The translations under genes and the position numbers were made by a program. From Chitinophaga polysaccharea (GTDB lineage: Bacteria; Bacteroidota; Bacteroidia; Chitinophagales; Chitinophagaceae): DNA of 64,000 nucleotides. The notes under the pieces were generated by a model. It searched no databases. It was not told the DNA's origin and was given only the letters and a program-made list of their open reading frames with translations. Positions 55,955 to 63,698 of the stretch are shown in pieces. The DNA is taken from NCBI RefSeq assembly GCF_902150045.1, contig NZ_CABFVU010000001.1, positions 2,976,001 to 3,040,000 of the forward strand, read 5' to 3'. How positions within the stretch are numbered: the stretch's first letter is position 1; the number at the start of each line of letters is the position of its first letter.

Positions 55955-55985
55955 CAAATATACTGAACAGTGTTAATTTTCCAAA
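55955..55985 (-). promoter_or_regulatory. Consensus TetR-gene promoter with operator in its spacer
   Basis: On the minus strand TTTG (55982-55985), a 19-nt spacer and TATATTTG (55955-55962) form the standard Bacteroidetes sigma promoter. The exact 15-mer ATACTGAACAGTGTT (55960-55974) sits in the spacer and -7 box, so binding would block RNA polymerase. Confidence 0.75.
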
Positions 55986-56858
55986 TTAATTTTTGAGAGG
56001 AGGAAAGGATTGGTCCTGATCGCTGTTTTCAAAGATCCATAACCTGCCGCTTACCTGCTGGGTGTTAACAGGTAAACACGATACCATCAATGTTTTATGT
56101 TCCATCTCCCAGGTCCAGTTGCGGATGGAATTTTCCGGGGAAGAGAACAATTGCATCGCTTCCCTGTCGATTGCCACTATGTTAGCCGCTTTATTCCGCA
56201 ACTGCATCATGGCGTCTGAAAGCACAGCCGGCAGCTGTTCTCCCGGACCGGACAGCCCGAGAAGGGTAGCGCCTTCCTGGTTTACCCAACCGGAAAACCC
56301 ATCGTTGTTGATGAACACCAGTGCATGGGGAATGGTATGCAGGATAGCGGCAAACCGGATGGCTACCCGCTGAAAGTAGATCTGCTGCTGGGATTGCACC
56401 AGTACCTCTTTCAAACGTAAACGGATCGTTTCTATACATTCCAGGAAGCCGGCATCAAAGGATGGCGGTTCACTCCAGCCTAAAATAAGGAGGCTGTTAT
56501 TCGGACTGGTATTTACGGGCATGATAACGGCCGACGACAACGCAGGCATTATTTCACTGAACACATTCTCTTCTGGTGGCGGCACTACGCGCCAGTAGAT
56601 GGTTTTAAAGCCATTGGCGTACAATAGCTTTTTGATGGGTTCAGGGTTGAGCACAATTTCGTTCAGATGGAGCGGGGAAGCGCATTTTACCCTGGCTGTT
56701 TCTTCGTCTTCAAACTCCAGTTGCAGTGCGATATCTGCTTCCACCAGGTTTTTTACCAGGGAAATACTGAAGGCAAGAAAGGAGGAGATATGTTTTTCTT
56801 TATCCCATCTGCCGGTTTGATTGATAAAATTTAAAGCTTTACGCTCCCAGTTGCTCAC
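55986..56858 (-). CDS. PAS/GAF-type sensory protein without output domain
   Basis: A 290-residue cytoplasmic protein. Residues about 1-155 resemble a GAF-like sensor, and 160-285 a PAS domain, including ILHTIPHALVFINNDGFSGW and NQEGATLLGLSGPGEQLP. No kinase, cyclase or phosphatase domain follows. Upstream on the same strand is a 29-codon remnant of an RsbQ-like hydrolase gene, ending 23 bp before this start. In Bacillus, RsbQ works with the PAS-containing RsbP, so the pair may derive from such a module. Partner and ligand are unknown. Confidence 0.7.
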   Translation of the reverse strand: MSNWERKALNFINQTGRWDKEKHISSFLAFSISLVKNLVEADIALQLEFEDEETARVKCASPLHLNEIVLNPEPIKKLLYANGFKTIYWRVVPPPEENVFSEIMPALSSAVIMPVNTSPNNSLLILGWSEPPSFDAGFLECIETIRLRLKEVLVQSQQQIYFQRVAIRFAAILHTIPHALVFINNDGFSGWVNQEGATLLGLSGPGEQLPAVLSDAMMQLRNKAANIVAIDREAMQLFSSPENSIRNWTWEMEHKTLMVSCLPVNTQQVSGRLWIFENSDQDQSFPPLKN

Positions 56859-56881
56859 AAGTATGCAATTAAAAAGATGAA

Positions 56882-56971
56882 CTAAAGAAACAATTGGATG
56901 GCAGCTACTGCTTCCTGCGGACTGTCAGGGTTACCGGTAACATGGATATTGTTTCTTTGAATGATATCCAT
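56882..56971 (-). pseudogene. Mini-remnant of an RsbQ-like alpha/beta hydrolase gene
   Basis: A 29-codon frame reads MDIIQRNNIHVTGN, which looks like the N-terminus of RsbQ-type hydrolases, then PDSPQEAVAAIQLFL and stop, which looks like their C-terminus. The roughly 240 residues between, with the catalytic Ser, Asp and His, are absent. This is best explained by an in-frame internal deletion joining the two ends. It lies just before the PAS gene. The rest of the 324-bp gap holds the minimal palindrome and a promoter box. Confidence 0.6.
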
Positions 56972-57121
56972 ACTGCAACTAATATTTGAGATAATGAACT
57001 ATAGCTGGTGAAAAGGTTATCCTGAGAAGCCGGGTCCATCCGGGTAATTTAATGCCTGAAGCCACTGGCCGGAATGTCACAATTTTCAAATATAAGTAAT
57101 TCCTTTCGAACTACGTGGTGG

Positions 57122-57145
57122 TTGTCTGACTCGGGAGTCAGACAA
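57122..57145. repeat. Minimal palindrome, family copy 4
   Basis: TTGTCTGACTC and GAGTCAGACAA are perfect reverse complements separated by GG. These are the outer tips of the three long inverted repeats with the whole interior missing. It lies 38 bp before the HAD gene start and directly upstream of its -7 box. Confidence 0.75.
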
Positions 57146-57153
57146 AATTCGTG

Positions 57154-57161
57154 TATCTTTG
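57154..57161 (+). promoter_or_regulatory. Putative -7 box (TATCTTTG) of the HAD gene
   Basis: TATCTTTG, 21 nt before the ATG at 57183, matches TAnnTTTG. The minimal palindrome at 57122-57145 lies where the -33 element should be, so no clear -33 element is present. Confidence 0.45.
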
Positions 57162-57182
57162 CGCCTTACAAAAAAAGGCATT

Positions 57183-57845
57183 ATGACCCTGCAGCAAAAA
57201 TCATTTCTGTTTGACCTGAATGGTACTATGATCAACGACATGGAGTATCACCTGGAAGGCTGGTATAACATGTTGAACAAGCTGGGCGCCAATCTTCCCA
57301 GGGAAATTGTAAGAAGCCATATGTACGGCAAAAATGAAGAGTTGCTGGTACGTGTGTTCGGGAAAGATCGTTTCACCGCCCAAGAGATGGAGGAAATTGC
57401 CCATGAAAAAGAGGTATTGTACCAGGAAGCTTTCAGGCCTCACCTGGAGCTGATTGCAGGGCTGCCTGCATTCCTTGACAAAGCTGCCGTTGCGGGTATT
57501 CCCATGGCAATAGGATCTGCAGCCAACACTTTCAACATCAACTATGTGCTCGACAACCTGGATATCCGCCGCTACCTGAAGGCTATTGTAAGTGCCGATG
57601 ATGTTGCCACCAGCAAGCCGGATCCGGAAGTTTTCCTCAAATGCGCAGCAGAACTGGGCGTATCGCCCAACAACTGCATCGTATTTGAAGATGCGCCCAA
57701 AGGGGTGGAAGCCGCACTGAATGCGGGTATGGCGGCAATTGTATTAACCACCATGCATACACGCGAAGAGTTTGCCGCCTACAACAATATCAGGGCTTTT
57801 GTGGCGGACTATACCGATCCGGTGTTACAACAATTGTTCGTATAG
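57183..57845 (+). CDS. HAD-superfamily phosphatase/beta-phosphoglucomutase-like protein
   Basis: A 220-residue cytoplasmic HAD protein. Motif I reads FDLNGTM with nucleophile Asp11 and Asn13 in place of the usual second Asp. Motif II is in GSAANT (about 114-119), motif III includes SKPDPEVF, and motif IV is FEDAPKG. A cap of helices occupies residues about 18-85, as in beta-phosphoglucomutase-like enzymes. The Asn is unusual for phosphatase/mutase chemistry, but I have seen FDLNGTM in related Bacteroidetes proteins. It may act on a sugar phosphate linked to the NUDIX regulator 77 bp downstream. The start is the ATG at 57183; an earlier TTG lies within the promoter box. Confidence 0.88.
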   Translation: MTLQQKSFLFDLNGTMINDMEYHLEGWYNMLNKLGANLPREIVRSHMYGKNEELLVRVFGKDRFTAQEMEEIAHEKEVLYQEAFRPHLELIAGLPAFLDKAAVAGIPMAIGSAANTFNINYVLDNLDIRRYLKAIVSADDVATSKPDPEVFLKCAAELGVSPNNCIVFEDAPKGVEAALNAGMAAIVLTTMHTREEFAAYNNIRAFVADYTDPVLQQLFV

Positions 57846-57922
57846 ACAAGGAATATTGCAATATAATTTCCAAATGTCGGCAGTGTACCATAAATTGCCG
57901 GGTTATATAAATAATTGCTGGT

Positions 57923-58627
57923 ATGACACGTTATTCAGGGCAATCAAGAATGCTGGTAGCAGTTGATTGCATCATTTTCGGTTTCGATGGGGAAGAACTA
58001 AAGCTGTTGCTGATCAAGCGGGGGTTTGAACCGCAGAAGAATAAGTGGAGCCTGATGGGCGGATTTGTGCAGGCCGACGAGAGCTTTGAAGCGGCTGCTG
58101 CACGGGTGTTGCATAAGCTCACGGGCCTGGAAGGGGTATATATGGAGCAGCTCTTTGCCTTTGGTGAACCTGCCCGCGACCCGGTAGAGCGCACTGTTTC
58201 CATCACCTACTTCGCCCTTATTGATATCAACCAGTACAAACTGCAGATCAACGACGAGTACCATGCCGAATGGATCGCACTCGGTAAGCTGCCCGACCTC
58301 ATCTTTGACCATACTGAAATGGTGAAGATGGCCCAGGAGAAGCTCCGTTATAAAGCAGCTATACATCCTATCCTTTTTGAACTGCTGCCGCAGAAGTTCA
58401 CTATTCCACAGTTACAGCTGCTGTATGAAGCAGTATATGACGTTACTTTCGATAAACGTAATTTCAGCCGCAAGGTATTGTCCACCGGCCTGCTGATCAA
58501 ACAAAAGGATAAAGACCGGCTCAGCTCCAAACGCGGCGCCTTTTACTTCAAGCTCGACAAGCGCAAGTACAACGCCAAGTTCAATGCTTTCCTGAATTTT
58601 GTTACAGACCCCGGCAACCTACGGTAA
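57923..58627 (+). CDS. Second NUDIX-fold transcriptional regulator (AraR paralogue)
   Basis: A 234-residue paralogue of the regulator at 14465, with the same two-domain design. The Nudix box is degenerate in the same way (RVLHKL at 61-66; Glu53 kept). DNA-binding region residues TFDKRNFSRKVLSTGLL correspond to the AraR sequence SFDKGNFSRKILSTKLL. It most likely senses a different sugar, because its neighbours are a HAD sugar-phosphate-type enzyme and a GH2 glycosidase. Its 3' end overlaps the GH2 3' end by 9 bp on the opposite strand. No good match to the ATTGT-N7-ACAAT operator was found near it. Confidence 0.85.
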   Translation: MTRYSGQSRMLVAVDCIIFGFDGEELKLLLIKRGFEPQKNKWSLMGGFVQADESFEAAAARVLHKLTGLEGVYMEQLFAFGEPARDPVERTVSITYFALIDINQYKLQINDEYHAEWIALGKLPDLIFDHTEMVKMAQEKLRYKAAIHPILFELLPQKFTIPQLQLLYEAVYDVTFDKRNFSRKVLSTGLLIKQKDKDRLSSKRGAFYFKLDKRKYNAKFNAFLNFVTDPGNLR

Positions 58628-61372
58628 GTCTATCCAGATAGTGCCCTTCACCGGCGTATAGTTCAGCATTATATTCTCCTGGCTTTCAGGCCCCATCTGT
58701 GCGGCATCCTGGAACTTGGTACCTATGGGCGCAATGGCGCTCAGGAAGCCTATATCACCGTCCGGAAAGGCCGGCGCGGTATAGTTGTTGGCTGCTCCTG
58801 CCGGCGCCTGTGGCCGGAATACCTGTAAAAATGTACCTTCCTGCCCGGTATAAAAGGTAAATGCCTGTTCCTTTGTATGGAAAGTGGCCTGGTATACGTT
58901 GGCATGATAACCCTTAAACTCCGGGTATTCCCAGCTTTCCCCCGTTACTGTATTGTTGTAGGCTTTATACCAGCTCCCAAATAATTGTCCCTGCAACCTG
59001 TTCTTCCACACACGGTAAGGTCCTTCACCGGTCCATGACAGTCCGGTTACCTTTTCTTCCGGGTAGCGGAAAGTAATGCCGCTATAGGGTGTGGCGCCTT
59101 TAATGCTATAGCTGTAATCCAGTTGTACCGGCAGGTTGGGCTTAAAAGTCCATTTAACGTGAAGAAAGCCGTTGCCTTCGTACCTGGCAACGATAAAATA
59201 ACCGCTGGAGTCGGTACCGGAGCTGAATGCTTTCAATTCCTGGGAAATGCCCGCCAATACAGGGCCTCCGCTTAACGATATGTTGCCTTTGGGGGTGCGG
59301 ATATGTAACAGCTGCCCGGTGGTGCGACTGAAATAATAGGTGCCTGCGCCATTGCTGACGGAAAGTGTATCATGATCCGTTACTACGTCCAGCTGGCCCT
59401 TTGTTCCCTGAAACTGCCGCACTACACGGGAAGGCGGTTGCAGCGGCCAGCTGCGGGTAATGATACTGCGTCCGTAGCTGTCTTGCACATTCACATATAA
59501 AGCGTCTGCATCCTGCCAGCCATTGGGAAGGGATAGCTCCAGGAAGCCTTTGGTATGAGGCGCCAGGCCGGGAGGAGTGATCCTGCCGGAAGGGATAGTA
59601 TCTGCTTTATTATTTTTTCCGGGAGATGCAAATCGCAGCAGCTGCCAAGTAAACCGGCACCTGGACAATGGCGTATAGTCGTAACGGTTCTCCACCTGGA
59701 TACGGCCATCGAAGGTGTTGGGGTTTATAACGGGCAGGGACATATGTACCGGTGACCAGATCTGGCGGATGGTATAGAAACTGCCCTCTTTTTCGCGGTG
59801 AGGCCCTACAATGCCATCAGGGGCGTGGTTGCCATTGGTGTCGATGATGCCTTTTTTGTCGGTACGTACCAGTCCTTCGTCACCGAATGCCCACAGAAAC
59901 CCTCCGGCGCAGCGGGGATGTTGCAGCATGCGGTCCCAGAAATCGGCCAGGCCGGCGCCCATGCCGCCGTCGTAAAGCCCATGCATAAATTCGGTAGGCA
60001 TGTAAATATCCTGGTCGTAAAGACTTGAATTAACGATATAGTTGAAGTTGGGATAATGTTTGGTGTCTACACCACCGTATCTTTCCCACGGATGCAATAC
60101 CGGGCGCAGCTGCGGATCGTACAACTGATAATCGCCATCCAGGGCGCGGTTAAACCCTCCTTCATTGCCATTGTCCCATGCAATGATGGATGGATGGTTC
60201 ACATCGTGTTCCACCAGTTCTTTCACCAGTTTGCGGCCTACTACAGTATCGTATGCTGCCTGCCAGCCGGTGAGCTCATCCAGTACAAACAGGCCCAGGG
60301 AATCGCATACGTCCAGGAAGTGTTCATCCGGCGGATAGTGCGACATGCGCACGGCGTTCATGTTCATATCTTTCATCAGGTTCACATCCAGGATGCTGAT
60401 ATCCTTACTGAGCGTACGCCCTGTTTCAGGCCATGCACTATGGCGGTTTACGCCTTTCAGTATTACTTTGGTATCATTTACGTATATGCCATCCCGTGGT
60501 CTTATTTCAATGGTTCTGAAACCAAAGGGCTGGGATATGCGGTGTATGGTTTGGTTATCTTTTTTAATTTCCACCACTGCCAGGTAGCGGTTTGGAAACT
60601 CCGCACTCCAGGTAGCCGGGTGATCAATCTGTTGCTGCAACGTATAGGCGGCAGGGTGATTAGCAGTGGCAGGCAGGGTTACAGCAGGCTGCAGGGGCTG
60701 GCCGGTCATAGTTACCACCTGTGTACTGAGGGAATATCCTTCCGGCAAAGGGGAAGTGAATACCTGCGCTGTGAAAAGCCCTTTGGCAGTGGCATTAATG
60801 GCTACATGGTTAATATGGATCAGCGGCTTCACTTCCAGGAACACAGGTCTGTAAATACCGCCCAGGATCCAGAAGTCACCATTCCTTTCTGCACGGTTTA
60901 CACCTGCATTAGCCGACATTTTGCTCACCTTTACTTCCAGGAGGTTGCTGCCATTCTGTAACAATCTGCTGATATCATACCTGAACCGGTAGAAGCCACC
61001 CTGGTGTATTTCACCGGCAAGGTGGCCGTTTATTTTTACTTCGGCATCGGTCATCACGCCATCAAAAACAATATTCACCTGTCGCTCGCGCCAGTTGGCC
61101 GGAGCGGTAAAGCGATAACGGTAAAACCCCTGTTCATCGGCTTTAACTTTGTCGTGGCCGTAGTTATAGCTGCCGAATCCCTGCTGTTCCCAATTGGATG
61201 GAACGGGAATAGTGGTCCATTTTCCACTGCGCTGTCCACCGGAACAACGGAAGTCCCAGTTAACGGTATGGTCTTTATCTGTACCTGAAAGGTAGATGTA
61301 TCGGGTTTCCTGTGCGAATGCTACGTGCAGGCATAACATGCCCGTGAGCAGCAATATCATTCTTGCTGACAT
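58619..61372 (-). CDS. Exported GH2 glycosidase (beta-galactosidase-like)
   Basis: A 917-residue secreted enzyme (signal peptide to VAFAQ, 21). GH2 domains in order: sugar-binding jelly roll (about 45-185), immunoglobulin-like domain (about 190-290) and the catalytic barrel with LKGVNRHSAWPETGR (about 305-319). The acid/base Glu404 lies in DNGNEGGFN and the nucleophile Glu461 in MPTEFMHG. Long C-terminal beta domains follow. The fold suggests beta-galactosidase, but GH2 also includes beta-glucuronidase and arabinosidase members and the subfamily cannot be fixed here. It starts 41 bp from repeat copy 3. Confidence 0.93.
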   Translation of the reverse strand: MSARMILLLTGMLCLHVAFAQETRYIYLSGTDKDHTVNWDFRCSGGQRSGKWTTIPVPSNWEQQGFGSYNYGHDKVKADEQGFYRYRFTAPANWRERQVNIVFDGVMTDAEVKINGHLAGEIHQGGFYRFRYDISRLLQNGSNLLEVKVSKMSANAGVNRAERNGDFWILGGIYRPVFLEVKPLIHINHVAINATAKGLFTAQVFTSPLPEGYSLSTQVVTMTGQPLQPAVTLPATANHPAAYTLQQQIDHPATWSAEFPNRYLAVVEIKKDNQTIHRISQPFGFRTIEIRPRDGIYVNDTKVILKGVNRHSAWPETGRTLSKDISILDVNLMKDMNMNAVRMSHYPPDEHFLDVCDSLGLFVLDELTGWQAAYDTVVGRKLVKELVEHDVNHPSIIAWDNGNEGGFNRALDGDYQLYDPQLRPVLHPWERYGGVDTKHYPNFNYIVNSSLYDQDIYMPTEFMHGLYDGGMGAGLADFWDRMLQHPRCAGGFLWAFGDEGLVRTDKKGIIDTNGNHAPDGIVGPHREKEGSFYTIRQIWSPVHMSLPVINPNTFDGRIQVENRYDYTPLSRCRFTWQLLRFASPGKNNKADTIPSGRITPPGLAPHTKGFLELSLPNGWQDADALYVNVQDSYGRSIITRSWPLQPPSRVVRQFQGTKGQLDVVTDHDTLSVSNGAGTYYFSRTTGQLLHIRTPKGNISLSGGPVLAGISQELKAFSSGTDSSGYFIVARYEGNGFLHVKWTFKPNLPVQLDYSYSIKGATPYSGITFRYPEEKVTGLSWTGEGPYRVWKNRLQGQLFGSWYKAYNNTVTGESWEYPEFKGYHANVYQATFHTKEQAFTFYTGQEGTFLQVFRPQAPAGAANNYTAPAFPDGDIGFLSAIAPIGTKFQDAAQMGPESQENIMLNYTPVKGTIWIDLP

Positions 61373-61412
61373 AACCGGAATTTTAAAATGCCTTTAAAAG
61401 TATAAAAAAGAT

Positions 61413-61605
61413 GCGGATTTTGTCTGACTCAGGATTAAACTGATTACGCTGATTTGATCTGTTTTGATTTTAAAGAATTTGGGGAGATAAAAGCGATATC
61501 CGCTTATATCTCCCCGAATCTTTTAAAATCATGTTATAAAATCCCAAAAAATAAAATCAGCGTAATCAGCGTAATCAGTTTAATCCTGAGTCAGACAAAA
61601 TCCGC
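61413..61605. repeat. Long intergenic inverted repeat, family copy 3 (193 bp)
   Basis: The left arm starts GCGGATTTTGTCTGACTCAG then GATTAAACTGATTACGCTGATT. The right arm is its reverse complement with one additional 9-nt unit (GATTACGCT). The centre contains an imperfect hairpin (about 61472-61523) with GGGGAGATAAAAGCG against CGCTTATATCTCCCC, related to the perfect one in copy 2. The right flank CCGCGCGCACCGAAGGCGC resembles that of copy 2. It lies between the phosphatase stop and the GH2 start. Confidence 0.87.
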
Positions 61606-61627
61606 GCGCACCGAAGGCGCACCAGCG

Positions 61628-63457
61628 CTACTCGCCGAAGCATGTCAGCATCTTGCGGAAGATCTCGTTGTTTTCATATACACCACGGAACAGCTGGGAG
61701 TTAGGGCCATAGGCGAATACCATCACAGGAATACCGGTATGATCGTTGGTGGCAAAATGGCCCCGTAAAGTGCCTTGTGAAATATCTCCATCCATCAGGG
61801 CGAGACCACCGGTTTCATGATCGGCGGTAACGATCACCGTGGTTTGTTTGTCGTGGTCGGCGAAACGAAGGGCTTCTCCCACGGCTTCATCAAAGTCGAG
61901 CATTTCCCGCACCAGGTAGTCCAGGTCGTTCATGTGGCCGCCGTGATCTATGCGGGAGCCTTCCACCATAAGGAAAAATCCTTTGCCGGAAGCGTTGAGT
62001 TGCTGCAACGCTTTTTTCAGTGCGTTTTTCAGATAGCTGCCCCGGCCATTGCGCATCGAGCTAACTACTTTGTTGCTCAGAATCACGAGCGTACGGTTTT
62101 TCGTAGTGGCGTCCCAGTTATCCAGGTTATCGTAGATGCGGATGCCAGCGGAGGCGAGCTGCCGGCCGAAGTCTTTATCCAGTTGTTCCCTGCCGCCGCC
62201 CACTGCAAGATCCAGCTTGCTGCCCAGCAATTGCTTTTCCAGTGTGTAGGTGCTGTCGCGATCAGCAATATGGCCATAGAAAGAAGCCGGTGTGGCGCCG
62301 GTAATTTCTTCCGTAACTATAACGCCGCTACGGATGCCTTTGGGGGCGAGTATTTCAGGGATTACGGGGATGGGCACATAGGTGTTATCCAGCCCGATGG
62401 CGCGGTTATGTGTTTTGACACCGGTGCCCATGGCAGAGCCGCCTGCGGCAGAGTCGGTGTGGTAATTATCGGTCGACTGGGTTTTTGATAAGCCCAGTTG
62501 TTTCATCTGGAAGATATTCAGCGCGCCCTTATTGGCGGTATAGCCTGAAAACATTTCCGCAAGACCGGTGCCATCACCTATCATCAGTATCACGTTCTTT
62601 GAGCGTACCTGTGTGGCATCCGATGCAAAGGAGGGAGTATATATTTCATGCACCGGCATGTTGGAGGCGGTAGTGCGGCTGGTGTTGTGGAGCACATCAT
62701 ACAATTCTTCCGGGTGGTCTGTACCGATCCAGTCGGCGCCCAGGTCCATCAATTTGTAGTAGGCAGACCTGGTAGAGGGTGCGCCCCAAAAGCGGAAGGG
62801 GTGCCCCTGTCCGTGTACTTTGCTGATCACTGCCTTTACTTTTTCCAATTCATCCGGCACCAGTGTGCCCTTGCCGTTCCAGTGGCTGTAGGAGTGAAAA
62901 TCCACGCTTACCATGGCAATGCGTTGTTGTAACGCTGCCGGGTATACGCTGTCGGGACGGCCATCAAAAAAGAAGATGGGATCATACTTTTGCCATTCTT
63001 CCATTGGCGGCACATTGCCGGATATCACCAGTTTTACGGCAGATGGATTGGTATTGCGGTCAAAATAATTCCGGTAAGGGAGCAATAGTTCCTGTAATGC
63101 CCCGAGGGTAGGAGTACCGGCTGTTTTCAGGTCGATGAGCAACTGCATGGGTGCATTGCCTTCGTAGGGTTTGCCGTTGTAAAGAGAAAACTGGCGGAGC
63201 ACCGGTTGCAGGTACATTTCCTTAAACGTGCGGAACGGTTGTATGGCAGTGGCATCGTGCGCTACGTATAAAACGCCGTTTTTAAGGTGCACATCCGCCT
63301 CGATAGATCCGAACTGCAGGGCCGCTGCTGCATAAAAAGGAGTGGCCCGCTCATAGTCGTTATGCGAGTGCGCCTGGGCCATGGTATACTGCTTTATTTG
63401 GGCAGCTGCCCCGGCGGCCATCATTACACCGGATAAAAAGAACAGTGCTTTTTTCAT
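61628..63457 (-). CDS. Two-domain exported phosphodiesterase-like/alkaline phosphatase
   Basis: A 609-residue exported protein (signal peptide to AAAQ, about 20). The N-terminal half (about 22-255) resembles GDPD/PI-PLC-like domains: AHSHNDYERA (His30, His32), SIEADVHLKNG (Glu53, Asp55, His57) and VAHD (His67). The C-terminal half is alkaline phosphatase: metal Asp295 in MIGDGTG, phosphate-binding Ser336 in DSAAGGSAMGTG, and zinc residues in VTADHETGG. Such a fusion could split phosphodiesters and then remove phosphate from the product. The start at 63457 is chosen for the signal peptide. The gene is transcribed toward repeat copy 3. Confidence 0.87.
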   Translation of the reverse strand: MKKALFFLSGVMMAAGAAAQIKQYTMAQAHSHNDYERATPFYAAAALQFGSIEADVHLKNGVLYVAHDATAIQPFRTFKEMYLQPVLRQFSLYNGKPYEGNAPMQLLIDLKTAGTPTLGALQELLLPYRNYFDRNTNPSAVKLVISGNVPPMEEWQKYDPIFFFDGRPDSVYPAALQQRIAMVSVDFHSYSHWNGKGTLVPDELEKVKAVISKVHGQGHPFRFWGAPSTRSAYYKLMDLGADWIGTDHPEELYDVLHNTSRTTASNMPVHEIYTPSFASDATQVRSKNVILMIGDGTGLAEMFSGYTANKGALNIFQMKQLGLSKTQSTDNYHTDSAAGGSAMGTGVKTHNRAIGLDNTYVPIPVIPEILAPKGIRSGVIVTEEITGATPASFYGHIADRDSTYTLEKQLLGSKLDLAVGGGREQLDKDFGRQLASAGIRIYDNLDNWDATTKNRTLVILSNKVVSSMRNGRGSYLKNALKKALQQLNASGKGFFLMVEGSRIDHGGHMNDLDYLVREMLDFDEAVGEALRFADHDKQTTVIVTADHETGGLALMDGDISQGTLRGHFATNDHTGIPVMVFAYGPNSQLFRGVYENNEIFRKMLTCFGE

Positions 63458-63698
63458 TGTATGGTAAAAGATAGTTTTCAAAAGTTTCAGCGGGCAAAGG
63501 TGGTATAATCCTGTTAGCATGCAGTACCGCCTGAGTTTATCTTTATGTTAATTCCCGGCAGAAAAAATCGATTTAGTCAATACTTCCGGCGTTATATCTT
63601 ATTTGCGCGGTAAGAAAAAGTGGAATAAAGAAAAATGAAATAACAGGTTAAACGTTGCCGGCAGGCAATAAAATTTGATGAGATAAGCCCCTGTGGCA

